Source of the DNA: Azotobacter chroococcum
GTDB lineage: Bacteria > Pseudomonadota > Gammaproteobacteria > Pseudomonadales > Pseudomonadaceae
Length of the DNA: 64,000 nucleotides
NCBI RefSeq assembly: GCF_004339665.1
Contig: NZ_SMMU01000010.1
Location: 1 to 64,000 of the forward strand
Direction of reading: 5' to 3'
A program made the position numbers and the translations under genes. Positions 1-7,857 of the stretch are shown here, piece after piece (positions within the stretch are counted from its first letter, which is position 1; every line of letters starts with the position of its first letter). The notes below the pieces were generated by a model. It worked only from the letters and a program-made list of their open reading frames with translations, had not been told where the DNA came from and made no database searches.

Positions 1-111
1 TACCTGGGATGGCGCCGCCTGCTCGAACGCTACAAGACGCAGCTCAATCCATTGATTTGCTTGAGGGAGGCGCTAGGGCGAGTAGCTATGCAACAGCTAA
101 CTCAGACATAG
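1..111 (+). CDS. C-terminal end of a probable insertion-sequence transposase (partial)
   Basis: The first 36 codons are open from the window edge to a TAG at 109-111. The peptide begins YLGWRRLLERYKTQ and ends MQQLTQT. The basic, aromatic tail resembles the extreme C-terminus of DDE transposases, and the flanking DNA is repeat-rich and gene-poor, which fits the end of a mobile element. The family cannot be decided from so short a piece. It could equally be the tail of an unrelated protein. Confidence 0.4.
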   Translation, partial: YLGWRRLLERYKTQLNPLICLREALGRVAMQQLTQT

Positions 112-123
112 CCTTGTGAAAAG

Positions 124-322
124 GCGTGGCAGGCGTCGGCCAGATGGGGCCGGTGGAACAACTGATCGTATCTGTGCTCCTGCGTAGGTCGCCGCCGGGG
201 ACGCAGAGCGTCGATCAGTCAGGGTTCCACGCAGAAGCGTGGAACCCGTCAGAATCAAGATGTATCTGGCATTTCATTGAGAGTTGAACAACGTCAGCGA
301 AATGCGTGGCAGAAATCGGCCA
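124..322 (+). repeat. Pair of degenerate 19-bp direct repeats beside the transposase tail
   Basis: The 19-mer at 124-142 (GCGTGGCAGGCGTCGGCCA) recurs at 304-322 with three differences. Both copies lie between the transposase tail and the next gene. They could be remnants of element ends or transposase-binding sites. No target-site duplication can be recognised because the left end of the element is outside the window. Confidence 0.45.
222..247. repeat. Perfect 11-bp inverted repeat (hairpin)
   Basis: GGGTTCCACGC at 222-232 and its exact complement at 237-247 flank the four-base loop AGAA. It lies about 110 bases after the transposase stop. No T-run follows on either strand, so a simple intrinsic terminator is less likely than an element-end structure or another folded DNA signal. 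Confidence 0.6.
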
Positions 323-376
323 AGTGCAGTCATTTACTTTAGAATGAGCTCAGCTAGCGTATGCTAGATAGCGGAC

Positions 377-444
377 ACTTAATGCTCAAACTCAGCCGCA
401 CGTTTTTCGTCACTTGCGGAGAGAGTCTATATACCTTGTTAGGC
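377..444 (+). other. attC-like imperfect palindrome (possible integron recombination site)
   Basis: On the plus strand this 68-bp stretch ends in GTTAGGC, which fits the attC R-prime consensus GTTRRRY. It begins with ACTTAAT, one base away from RYYYAAC. Internally, CCGCA at 396-400 pairs with TGCGG at 415-419, and CTC/GAG arms lie outside that pair, as in the L boxes of attC. Read on the minus strand, the site lies about 70 bases after the stop of the gene ending at 517, where a cassette attC would be. No integrase is in view, so this is a suggestion from shape and boxes only. Confidence 0.35.
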
Positions 445-516
445 GCAGCGACCCTGAATAGGCGTGTTGGATTAAACAAAATAGATAGAACTCTTCAATG
501 TTTATATAACGAGCAC

Positions 517-966
517 TCAGTAACTTAAGCTGATCGTTAAGGCTACATTTTGCCCGCCGTACGGAAAGCGGGCGGCGCCGAATGAAGGAGCCTTCAAGAA
601 GGCTTTTGCGTTATTTGAAAAGCCGTAGCCCTCTGTCGGAACCCCAAGCCGGCTAGTGTCAAGCTTGCCGTTCATATTTTCATCATGGATGACGGCAAGC
701 GCATACGTTCCCTGCGGAATTTCCTCAAAGTCACAGCGTGCCTGTGTATGCTTGATTTTAATCACCATGATATTGATAGCGGAGCGTAGGAACTCTGTAG
801 GGAAGCCGACTGGTGATTCAAAAAGCGCGCAAGCTATGACTCCAGTGCTGTTTCTAATGTTCAGAATCTTCACGTGAATGCCAGGACATGCTGATTGGGC
901 CAGGGTGATGGCGGGAAGAGTCGCAAACACCGCTACTACATATAAGACTATGCATCGAAATCGCAT
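517..966 (-). CDS. Small secreted DUF2141 family protein
   Basis: A 149-residue protein with a clear signal peptide (MRFR, hydrophobic stretch to about residue 22, cleavage likely after TLAQS). The mature part has the DUF2141 pattern: a VFESPVGFP-like segment, then GTYALAVIHDENMNGKLDT, in which the acidic DENMNG loop is typical. The family forms a small beta-sandwich of unknown function, exported to the periplasm or envelope. Base composition is visibly more AT-rich than the genes to the right. With the transposase tail and attC-like site beside it, this suggests recent acquisition. It stands alone, with no operon partner. Confidence 0.75.
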   Translation of the reverse strand: MRFRCIVLYVVAVFATLPAITLAQSACPGIHVKILNIRNSTGVIACALFESPVGFPTEFLRSAINIMVIKIKHTQARCDFEEIPQGTYALAVIHDENMNGKLDTSRLGVPTEGYGFSNNAKAFLKAPSFGAARFPYGGQNVALTISLSY

Positions 967-1530
967 AGGACTCGCATCTCTGGCTCCTTGATGAATTATT
1001 AGCTTAGACGCCGATGCCCGAAAACTCCTGTAGCCGGGCTGATACGCATAGGCGCAGTTATTCTTTCCGATGATTGGTTCGAGAGATTGCTCGTAGGTGC
1101 TGAATCGCAGCAGCCATATCGTGGTCAGCCTCGCTGATCAACAATTGATTGGAACTGTGCGACTGGCCGCTTTCTGCTGAGTTGAGCCGCGCCGATCAAT
1201 GGGCGTGAAAGACCGGTACGGGTCGAAAGCCGGCATTGCCTACACAAGACAGATCTCCCCAGCTTTTGGCCGCCGAGCAGGAGCCTACGCAGTCCATCCA
1301 TTCAATCAACAAATGATTGGACTCATTGCCCAGCGCAGACATGCGCGCAAAGCCTGAACCTGCAAGGCCGGATCGGGGCCAGGACGGGCCGGTTTCTCCT
1401 TGAGGCCGCCACCCGTCCATGACAAGCTGCCGCACCGGTCGCCTCCGCCCCGCATTCTGGCGACGTTCTTCGCGGCGGCGTTGGCTGCCCCGCTCTCCGG
1501 CTCACTGCCGCCCTCCTTGTAGAGATGCCC
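967..1530. other. Gene-poor stretch with an 18-bp direct repeat
   Basis: No convincing gene in 564 bases. GATCAACAATTGATTGGA at 1136-1153 recurs at 1304-1321 with two mismatches. Each copy is itself partly palindromic around CAA-n-TTG. The 150 bases between the copies encode nothing recognisable. This could be a decayed miniature element. Short open frames over 1196-1668 have no recognisable protein features and are not called. Confidence 0.4.
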
Positions 1531-2226
1531 ATGAAACGTTTCGTCCTGATCGGCACAGCCCCCATTCCGGAAAACGGTGGTGCGCTGTGCCTGTACGAAT
1601 ATGGCGAGGATTTCGTCATCAAGATCCAGGGCGGCAGCGGCAATCAGCTGATGAATACCCGCATGCACGGATCGGAGGACGCCCTTGGCCAGATCCCCTG
1701 CCGCAAAGTCGCGTCACACCCGCAGGCGCGCGTGCTGGTCGGGGGGCTGGGGATGGGCTTCACCCTGGCCGCGGCGCTCAAGGCGCTGGGTGCCGATGCG
1801 GAGGTGCAGGTGGCGGAGCTGGTGCCCGGCGTGATCGAGTGGAACCGCGGCTCTCTGGGCGAGAAGGCCGGTCATCCGCTGCGCGACCCGCGCACCACCC
1901 TGCTCAACGAGGACGTCGCGGCAGTCCTCGCGCGCGAGCCAGGGGGGTATGACGCGATCATGCTGGATGTCGACAACGGGCCCGAGGGGCTGACGCAGAA
2001 AGTGAACAGCTGGCTCTACTCGCTGGACGGCCTGAACGCCTGCGCGCAGGCCCTGCGGCCCAAGGGCGTGCTGGCCGTCTGGTCGGCCAGCGCCGACCGG
2101 GCCTTTTCCGGACGGCTTGCCAAGGCCGGCTTCCGGGCGGAAGAGGTTCAGGTCTTCGCCCACGGCAACAAGGGTACCCGGCACACCATCTGGATTGCAG
2201 AGTTGCTCCCAGGCAGACGCTCCTGA
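1531..2226 (+). CDS. Spermidine synthase-like methyltransferase-fold protein
   Basis: About 231 residues with a Rossmann SAM-binding fold. VLVGGLGMGFT near residue 70 is the nucleotide-binding loop (GGGDGG in SpeE), followed by the acidic residue in QVAELVP. YDAIMLDVDNGPEG near residue 145 is the equivalent of the SpeE gatekeeping loop. These are features of the spermidine synthase superfamily, but the substrate cannot be read off and polyamine synthesis is not proven. The ATG at 1531 is preferred over the one at 1525 because AGAG then sits at normal spacing. It is followed after 115 bases by an FKBP gene in the same direction. Confidence 0.75.
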   Translation: MKRFVLIGTAPIPENGGALCLYEYGEDFVIKIQGGSGNQLMNTRMHGSEDALGQIPCRKVASHPQARVLVGGLGMGFTLAAALKALGADAEVQVAELVPGVIEWNRGSLGEKAGHPLRDPRTTLLNEDVAAVLAREPGGYDAIMLDVDNGPEGLTQKVNSWLYSLDGLNACAQALRPKGVLAVWSASADRAFSGRLAKAGFRAEEVQVFAHGNKGTRHTIWIAELLPGRRS

Positions 2227-2341
2227 AGTGCTGGCAACGACCGACACCCATCCCCCACGGTTGCCAGGCCATGCAATTCCTGCGAAAAACGCTGCCCATC
2301 CAGGCATCCCCCCACGGGCTGCCGACTGAACGGAGCGAGCG

Positions 2342-2683
2342 ATGAGCGACGAATTGCAGGTTGAGGACATCCAGTTGGGCGACGGCAAGGCCGTGGTCAA
2401 GGGCGCCCTGATCACCACCCAGTACAACGGCTTTCTGGAGGACGGCACCAGGTTCGATTCCTCCTACGATAAAGGCAAGCCGTTCCAGTGCGTCATCGGC
2501 ACCGGGCGGGTGATCAAGGGCTGGGACCAGGGGCTGATGGGCATGAAGGTCGGTGGCAAGCGCAGGCTCTTCGTGCCGGCGCATCTCGCCTACGGCGAGC
2601 GGCAGATCGGCGCGCACATCAAGCCGAATTCGAACCTGATCTTCGAGATCGAGCTGCTGGAAGTGCTGACCCGGGACGATTGA
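2342..2683 (+). CDS. FKBP-type peptidyl-prolyl cis-trans isomerase
   Basis: A 113-residue single FKBP domain with no signal peptide, so cytoplasmic. It catalyses cis-trans isomerisation of X-Pro bonds. Diagnostic segments are YNGFLEDGTRFDSSYDKGKP, the VIKGWDQGLMGMKVGGKR core, and LAYGERQIG followed by LIFEIELLEV at the end. Length and motif order match small stand-alone FKBPs. A good Shine-Dalgarno (GGAGCGAG) precedes the ATG. No lid (IF) insertion of the SlyD type is seen. Confidence 0.92.
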   Translation: MSDELQVEDIQLGDGKAVVKGALITTQYNGFLEDGTRFDSSYDKGKPFQCVIGTGRVIKGWDQGLMGMKVGGKRRLFVPAHLAYGERQIGAHIKPNSNLIFEIELLEVLTRDD

Positions 2684-3086
2684 GGAATCCCCGGCAGAAT
2701 TTCCTTTCGGAGAAAAGGCCGGAAAGTGGGTATTCCAGGTCTTGCACTTGCCATGCAAGACTCGTCTCCCGGAACTTTCCCGTTATCCATCCTTGCTCTT
2801 TCGCCGCGTCAGGGCGGTATTCAACGATCAAAAACAATGAGTCCCTGCACAACAGGCAAGTTGTGCGGAAAGTGGCCGGCAGGCAGGCGGGCCGCTGTCC
2901 AGCGGAACTTCAGCCTGCCTGTGGTGGCAACTTCGAAACAGGCGATTTCCGCTGTTCGTTCATTCGTCACCGCCAATCCGACAGCCTGTCGGATCGACTG
3001 CAAAGTTTCCTGAACCAACAAAGCCGGGGCGAACTCTAGTTCCCAGGAGGGCGTGAAACGCTCGGCCGAGCGAAGGATGGGAGACG
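2684..3086. other. Intergenic region with a short hairpin; no gene seen
   Basis: About 400 bases without a credible gene. ATCCGACA at 2976-2983 and TGTCGGAT at 2987-2994 form a perfect 8-bp inverted repeat with a 3-base loop, about 90 bases before the first DUF2382 gene. The region may carry that gene's promoter, but I cannot pick out a confident -35/-10 pair. A 95-codon frame at 2726-3013 has protein-unlike composition and is not called. Confidence 0.4.
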
Positions 3087-3506
3087 ATGCCTGCAGACGA
3101 ACCCAAGAGACTGGAAAGCGAGACGATTCCGGTGATGGTCGAGGAGGCCGTCCTGCACAAGCGCCAGGTCGAGTCCGGCCGCGTGCGGATCACCAAGTCG
3201 GTGGAAATCGAGGACTGTCTCCTGGAGGAGTCCCTGCTCCACGACGAGGTACAGGTCGAGCGGGTTTCCTGCGGGACGGAAGTCGATCCGGCCCATCCCC
3301 CCCAGGTTCGCCAGGAGGGCGACGTCACCGTCATTCCCGTGCTCGAGGAAGTGCTGGTCGTGGAGAAACGGCTGGTACTCAAGGAAGAGCTGCGTGTCCG
3401 GCGAGTCGTGCACGAGGAGCCTCACAGCGTGCCCGTCACGCTGCGGCGCGAACAGGTGACGGTCGAGCGCACCCCCGCAGAAGTCCCGCCCTCCCAAACC
3501 CGGTAG
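3087..3506 (+). CDS. DUF2382 (YsnF/AvaK) domain protein, short form
   Basis: 139 residues consisting mainly of the DUF2382 domain: repeating beta-strand segments rich in Val, Glu and Arg, such as IPVMVEEAVLHKRQVESGRV, VIPVLEEVLVVEKRLVLKEE and VPVTLRREQVTVERTP. The domain is found in general-stress and salt- or desiccation-induced proteins, including YsnF of Bacillus and AvaK of cyanobacteria. The biochemical role is unknown. SD GGGAGA precedes the ATG. It is followed 62 bases later by a longer relative, and the pair is probably one stress-response unit. Confidence 0.85.
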   Translation: MPADEPKRLESETIPVMVEEAVLHKRQVESGRVRITKSVEIEDCLLEESLLHDEVQVERVSCGTEVDPAHPPQVRQEGDVTVIPVLEEVLVVEKRLVLKEELRVRRVVHEEPHSVPVTLRREQVTVERTPAEVPPSQTR

Positions 3507-3568
3507 ACATCTACCGCAACACCGCTATCGCCTTGCAGCCCAGGCTGCCGAATTTATAGAGGTGGACC

Positions 3569-4447
3569 ATGCAACACATTCTGATTGGCGCATTCGACCA
3601 CTACGACGAAGCCGAACAGGTCAAGCGCGAGCTGATGAGTAGCGGCGTGTCGCAGACCGATATCCAGCTGGCTGCCTCGAACGACATCAGCATGAGCGAG
3701 GACACGGCACTGCGCACCGACACCACCTACGACACGCGCCGGGAGGACCAGTCCCTGGGCGACAGGATCAGCGAGTTCTTCCGTTCGATCTTCAGCGACG
3801 AGGACGCCACCAGCCAGCGCTATGCCGAGGCGGTACGCCACGGCTCCACCGTGGTGACCGTCACCGTCAACGACGACGACCAGGTTAGCGTCGTCGAGGA
3901 GATCATGGAGCACAACGGCGCCATCGACATCGACGAGCGCAGCGCCGGCTGGGGTCTGCAGCATACGGAACAGCTCGGCTCGGCCGAAACCGCCACGACC
4001 ACCAGCGGGACGGCCGAGCGCACGGCCATTCCGATCATGGAGGAGCAGCTCAAGGTCGGCAAGCGGGAGAACGCCCTGGGGCGCGTCCGCATCGTGTCGC
4101 GGATGACCGAGCGCCCGGTCGAGGAGACGGTGAGCCTGACCGAGCAGCACGCCGTGGTCGAGCGCCGCCCGGCCGATCGCCCGGCCTCGCAGGAAGAGCT
4201 GTCCACCTTCCACGAGGGCACCATCGAGATCCAGGAAACCGCCGAAGAGCCCGTGGTCTCCAAGACCGCCCGGGTGGTCGAGGAGGTCATGGTCGGCAAG
4301 GAAACCACCCAGCGCGAGGAAACCGTGCACGACACGGTGCGGCGTACCGACGTGGACATCGAGAGGGACAGCGACATCCGCAAAACCCGGCCGACCGCCG
4401 GCGACCGGCCGATCGATCCCGACACGCCCTTCCGCAACCGGCCCTGA
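3569..4447 (+). CDS. DUF2382 (YsnF/AvaK) stress protein with N-terminal GSP17M-like domain
   Basis: 292 residues. The N-terminal 110 residues (MQHILIGAFDHYDEAEQVKR, then alternating helices and strands) look like the small ferredoxin-like domain of general stress protein 17M, which often precedes DUF2382. Residues about 155-275 are the DUF2382 domain (IPIMEEQLKVGKRENALGRV and later VSKTARVVEEVMVGKE). There is no signal peptide. The two domains match the common YsnF architecture. It lies directly after a short DUF2382 paralog with SD AGAGG. Induction by osmotic or envelope stress is expected for the family but not shown here. Confidence 0.85.
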   Translation: MQHILIGAFDHYDEAEQVKRELMSSGVSQTDIQLAASNDISMSEDTALRTDTTYDTRREDQSLGDRISEFFRSIFSDEDATSQRYAEAVRHGSTVVTVTVNDDDQVSVVEEIMEHNGAIDIDERSAGWGLQHTEQLGSAETATTTSGTAERTAIPIMEEQLKVGKRENALGRVRIVSRMTERPVEETVSLTEQHAVVERRPADRPASQEELSTFHEGTIEIQETAEEPVVSKTARVVEEVMVGKETTQREETVHDTVRRTDVDIERDSDIRKTRPTAGDRPIDPDTPFRNRP

Positions 4448-4463
4448 GCGGCCTGAGAGCGAT

Positions 4464-4490
4464 CCCCTCTCCCCGCCTGCGGGAGAGGGG
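4464..4490. terminator. GC-rich hairpin between convergent genes
   Basis: CCCCTCTCCC at 4464-4473 is exactly complementary to GGGAGAGGGG at 4481-4490, with a 7-base loop. It lies between the end of the stress gene at 4447 and the end of the convergent ABC transporter gene at 4520. It probably acts as a bidirectional transcription barrier. No T-run is present. Confidence 0.6.
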
Positions 4491-4519
4491 CCCTCTCTCC
4501 GCAGTCGCCTGCCTGCCCC

Positions 4520-6274
4520 TCAGGCCGTGGGCGCGCCGCCTTCCGGCCCGATCGGGGCCCGCTCGCCGAAACGCCGGCAGGTCTCGCGGGGCCCCTTGAT
4601 GCGCACCAGCCGCCCCTCCTGCAGGCGCCAGACCTGGTCGGCGACCTCGATCAGCGCCGGCCGGTGCGAAACGGCGATGACGGTGATCTCCGGGGTCAGC
4701 TGCTTCATGGTCCGGCAGATCGCCTCTTCCGACTCGGGGTCCAGGGCGCTGGTCGCCTCGTCCAGGATCAGCAGCCGGGGCCGGTGGGCCAGCGCCCGGG
4801 CGATGACGATGCGCTGGCGCTGGCCGCCGGACAGCTTGCCGCCGCGCTCGCCGACGACCGTCTGCATGCCCTCGGGAGACTTCTCCACGAACTCCCAGGC
4901 ACCGGCCTGCCTCAGCGCCCGCTCCGCATCCGCGACCGTCAGCGCCGGATCGCCCAAGGTCACGTTGGCCAGGATGCTGTCGTGGAGCAGCAGGGTTTCC
5001 TGGGGCACGTAGCCGATCAGCCGTCGCCAGCGCTGGCGGTCCAGCTCCTCCAGGGGGACGCCGTCGACCCGGATGCTGCCGGACTGCGGGGCCAGCAGCA
5101 CGCAGAGCAGGTCGAGGAGCGTGGTTTTCCCGGCGCCGGAGGGCCCGACCAGGCTGGTGAAGGCACCAACGGGGATCGTCAGGTCGAGGGCATCGAGAAT
5201 CGGCCGGTCGCCGTAGCTGAAGGACACGCGCTCGAAGACGATGGCGTCCTGCAGGCTGGGAGCCCGGTTGCCGCCGCCGGGCTCGGCATCGGCCTGCGCG
5301 GTTTCGATCGCTTTCTGCAGCGCCCAGTAGGCGCTTTCCTGGGAGGCGACGCGCTGGTAGCGCTGCTGGGCCTTGTGCAGCAGGCTCAGGATCCGCACCA
5401 CCAGGAAGATCAGCACCATCACCGACGACAGGGGCAGCTTCAGCACGACCAGCCCCGCATAGAGTCCTCCCGCCGCGAGAGTCGCCAGCATCGGCCCCTG
5501 CAGCGCCCTGAGCGCCTCGCGGCTCATGACCTCGCGCTCCATGGCGTGGTTGAGCTCGTCGGCCCGGTGCCGCAGCAGCGAGTCGGCGATATCCTCGCGG
5601 GCCATGGCCTTGAGCGGCTTGACCGAGCCCAGGGTGTCGGTCAGGTGGGCCAGCAGCTCGCGCATCAGGCGGGTCTGGCTCTTGCCGGCAAGACGCGAGG
5701 TCTTCACCAGTTTCTGCAGGGCCAGCAGCAGGAAGACGCCCAGAATCAGGGAGAGGACGGCCGCCTGCCAGGACACGAACAGGGCGATGACCACGTAGAC
5801 CATGGCCTGGATGAACAGGGCCAGGGCGTTGGCGGCGTGCTCGTAGGCGGTGGAGGCGCGGAAGGCCTCGGTGGCGACGGAGTTGGCCAGCGCCCCCGTC
5901 GGCTGGCGCAGGTAGTACTCCCAGCGGCTGCCGAGCAGGGCGCGGATCAGGGCGACGCGCAGGTCGGTGGCGACATGCGCCACGGTATAGCCGACCTGGC
6001 GATTGCCCAGCAGGACCAGTGCGCTGCTGACGATCATGCCCAGCACCATCACGGTGATCATGGTCACGACGGTCGGCTCCAGGCCGAACATCTGCAGGAT
6101 CGCGATGACCTCGAGGGAGAACTCCGAGTGCGTCTCATCGCCCAGCGCCACCGACAGCAGGGGCAGCAGGGTGGTCAGGCCGACGCCTTCGGCAAGGCCG
6201 GCCAGGAACAGGCTGATCAGCATGAGCGCCGTACGCGCGGGATAGGTCCGACCAAAGGCAAGCAGAATACGCAT
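4520..6274 (-). CDS. ABC exporter, fused permease-ATPase (MsbA/PglK-like lipid flippase)
   Basis: About 584 residues: six transmembrane helices in the first 310 residues, then an ATPase domain with Walker A GPSGAGKTT, Q-loop YVPQETLLLHDSI, signature LSGGQRQRI and Walker B RLLILDEAT. This is a homodimeric type IV exporter of the MsbA/PglK group, which moves lipids or lipid-linked sugars across the inner membrane. The ATG at 6274 has SD AAGG at 6-base spacing and is preferred over 6280. The serine palmitoyltransferase gene ends 93 bases upstream on the same strand, so this may be the flippase for the locus product. The canonical msbA is a separate gene at 44792-46582. Confidence 0.85.
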   Translation of the reverse strand: MRILLAFGRTYPARTALMLISLFLAGLAEGVGLTTLLPLLSVALGDETHSEFSLEVIAILQMFGLEPTVVTMITVMVLGMIVSSALVLLGNRQVGYTVAHVATDLRVALIRALLGSRWEYYLRQPTGALANSVATEAFRASTAYEHAANALALFIQAMVYVVIALFVSWQAAVLSLILGVFLLLALQKLVKTSRLAGKSQTRLMRELLAHLTDTLGSVKPLKAMAREDIADSLLRHRADELNHAMEREVMSREALRALQGPMLATLAAGGLYAGLVVLKLPLSSVMVLIFLVVRILSLLHKAQQRYQRVASQESAYWALQKAIETAQADAEPGGGNRAPSLQDAIVFERVSFSYGDRPILDALDLTIPVGAFTSLVGPSGAGKTTLLDLLCVLLAPQSGSIRVDGVPLEELDRQRWRRLIGYVPQETLLLHDSILANVTLGDPALTVADAERALRQAGAWEFVEKSPEGMQTVVGERGGKLSGGQRQRIVIARALAHRPRLLILDEATSALDPESEEAICRTMKQLTPEITVIAVSHRPALIEVADQVWRLQEGRLVRIKGPRETCRRFGERAPIGPEGGAPTA

Positions 6275-6367
6275 GGTCATCCTTCAGGAAAAAAGGCATT
6301 CCGGCTGGACAACAGACAGCCGGCATCCGCGGAAAAAGCCAGCGGCCGGCAAGGCCGGCCGGGCCCT

Positions 6368-7570
6368 TCAGGCACCGGCAAGGGCCTTGCCGGCAGGGGT
6401 GCGCAGCGCAGCGAAGGCCTGGACGATGCGCTCGATCTGTTCGGGCGTGTGTGCGGCACTGACACTGCAGCGCACCAGCGCCTGGCCGCCGGGGGTCGCC
6501 AGCGGCGGCACCAGGTTCACGTACACGCCGCGTTCGACGAGGCTCTCCCAGAAGGCCACGCCTTCCTCGGGCGAGCCCAGCAGCACGGGAACGATCGGGC
6601 TCGGCTGCGGGCCGAGCCGGTATCCCAGCGCATCCAGCCCCCGGTACAGCTGCCGCGCATTGCTCCAGAGGCGCTCGCGCAGCTCCGGCCGGTCGCGCAT
6701 CGTCTGCAGGGCGGCACGTACCGAGGCGATGGCGGACGGCGACGGCGAGGCGGTGAAGATGTACGGGCGACTCGCGTAGCGCAGCAGATCCATGTCCTGG
6801 TGATGGCTGGCCGCGAAGCCGCCGATCGCCCCCAGGCTCTTGCTGAAGGTGCCGGTGACGATGTCCACCTCCGCCTCGACGCCCAGTTCCTCGGCCAGGC
6901 CACGGCCATGGGCGCCCAGCACGCCGACCGAATGGGCCTCGTCGACCAGCAGGTAGCCGCCCAGGCGCTGCTTGATCTCGACGATCTCGCGCAGCGGCGC
7001 CTGGTCGCCCAGCATGCTGTAGATGCCTTCCACCAGGATCAGGGCGTTGCGCGCGCGCTCGCCGAGCCGGCGCATGCGCCGCTCCAGGTCGGCCGCATCG
7101 TTGTGGCGAAAGCGGATGACCTGGGCGCCGCCCAGCTTGCAGGCATCGTAGATGCTGGCATGGCAGTCCGCGTCGAGCAGCACGATATCGTCCGGACCGG
7201 CCAGGGAGGCGATGACGCCGAGGTTCCCCATGTAGCCGGTGGAGAAGACGATCGCCGAACGGCGCGCGAAGAAATCGGCCAGTTCGGCCTCCAGGGCCAT
7301 GTGGCTGCCATAGCTGCCGTTGGCCATGCGCGAACCGGTGGTCCCGGTTCCCTGCTGCTCGAGCGCCTGCTGCGCCGCCTGGATGCAGGCGGGCTCGAAG
7401 GTCAGCCCGAGGTAGTTGTTGGTGCCGGCCAGGATCACCCGGTGCTCGCCGATACGCCCTTCGGTGGGGGAAAGGATCTCGTCGATGCGCGTGCCGAACG
7501 GATTGAGGCGGCCCTGCACCAGATCGGCACGCGCCTGCGCCAGCTTCGCGAACCTATCGAACAAGGCCAT
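6368..7570 (-). CDS. spt: Serine palmitoyltransferase (alpha-oxoamine synthase family)
   Basis: About 400 residues, a PLP enzyme expected to condense serine with an acyl thioester to 3-ketosphinganine, the first step of sphingolipid synthesis. Family features: AGTNNYLGLTF near residue 50, GTGTTGSRMANGSYGSH near 80, FSTGYMGNLG, DADCHASIYD, LLVDEAHSVGVLGAHGRG, and the PLP-lysine segment TGTFSKSLGA. The NYLGLTF and GTGTTGSR segments match bacterial Spt better than BioF, and no biotin genes are nearby. Its start overlaps the end of an acyl carrier protein gene, with a CerR-like reductase and an acyl-AMP ligase upstream, the neighbourhood of Caulobacter spt. SD GGAG supports the ATG at 7570. Confidence 0.88.
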   Translation of the reverse strand: MALFDRFAKLAQARADLVQGRLNPFGTRIDEILSPTEGRIGEHRVILAGTNNYLGLTFEPACIQAAQQALEQQGTGTTGSRMANGSYGSHMALEAELADFFARRSAIVFSTGYMGNLGVIASLAGPDDIVLLDADCHASIYDACKLGGAQVIRFRHNDAADLERRMRRLGERARNALILVEGIYSMLGDQAPLREIVEIKQRLGGYLLVDEAHSVGVLGAHGRGLAEELGVEAEVDIVTGTFSKSLGAIGGFAASHHQDMDLLRYASRPYIFTASPSPSAIASVRAALQTMRDRPELRERLWSNARQLYRGLDALGYRLGPQPSPIVPVLLGSPEEGVAFWESLVERGVYVNLVPPLATPGGQALVRCSVSAAHTPEQIERIVQAFAALRTPAGKALAGA

Positions 7571-7817
7571 CGGCATGCTCCGTCAGCGAGAAGACAGCCC
7601 GTGCCAGTTCGGCGGGAGTGTGCACGTCTGCCAATACGTTCAGGGGAATGGAGATATCGAACTCGTCCTCGAGCTCCATCAGCAGGTCCATGACCTTGAC
7701 GGAGTCCAGGCCAAGCTCCTGTTTCAGGTCGATATCCGGGTGCAGCGGCGTTCCGGGCGGCGCCAGAGGCCTGAGATAGGCCAAAAGCCGCTCCAGTATT
7801 TGTTCCTGGGAAATCAT
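7554..7817 (-). CDS. acpR: Acyl carrier protein dedicated to the sphingolipid locus
   Basis: 87 residues, an acyl carrier protein with the phosphopantetheine attachment motif GLDSVKVMDLLMELE (Ser near residue 39). The acidic helix II is followed by EFDISIPLNVLADVHTPAE. It would carry the acyl chain as a thioester, loaded by the adjacent acyl-AMP ligase and used by serine palmitoyltransferase. Its end overlaps the spt start by 17 bases, indicating translational coupling. The same gene type (AcpR) is required for ceramide synthesis in Caulobacter. It is not the housekeeping AcpP, whose usual fab neighbours are absent. Confidence 0.88.
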   Translation of the reverse strand: MISQEQILERLLAYLRPLAPPGTPLHPDIDLKQELGLDSVKVMDLLMELEDEFDISIPLNVLADVHTPAELARAVFSLTEHADGLVR

Positions 7818-7857
7818 GGTCGGTCCTCTATCGATTCTGGAGATGCTTCTTGCCTGA

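Noticed and set aside
222-247. Intrinsic terminator for the transposase gene
   Set aside because: Good stem but no following T-run, and it lies 110 bases after the stop; kept as a hairpin only.
1196-1952. Several overlapping small frames on both strands before the spermidine synthase-like gene
   Set aside because: No motifs, biased composition, and they overlap the well-supported gene at 1531.
2726-3013. 95-codon plus-strand frame in the FKBP-DUF2382 gap
   Set aside because: No family features, no good ribosome site, and composition like non-coding DNA.
6368-7570. 8-amino-7-oxononanoate synthase (BioF) or glycine C-acetyltransferase
   Set aside because: Sequence segments fit Spt better, and the neighbours are a private ACP, a reductase and an acyl-AMP ligase, not biotin or threonine genes.
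4664-7693. 1009-codon open frame on the plus strand opposite the ABC transporter and spt
   Set aside because: It spans two well-supported minus-strand genes, is dominated by Gln, Gly, Arg and His as expected for antisense of GC-rich coding DNA, and has no recognisable domain.
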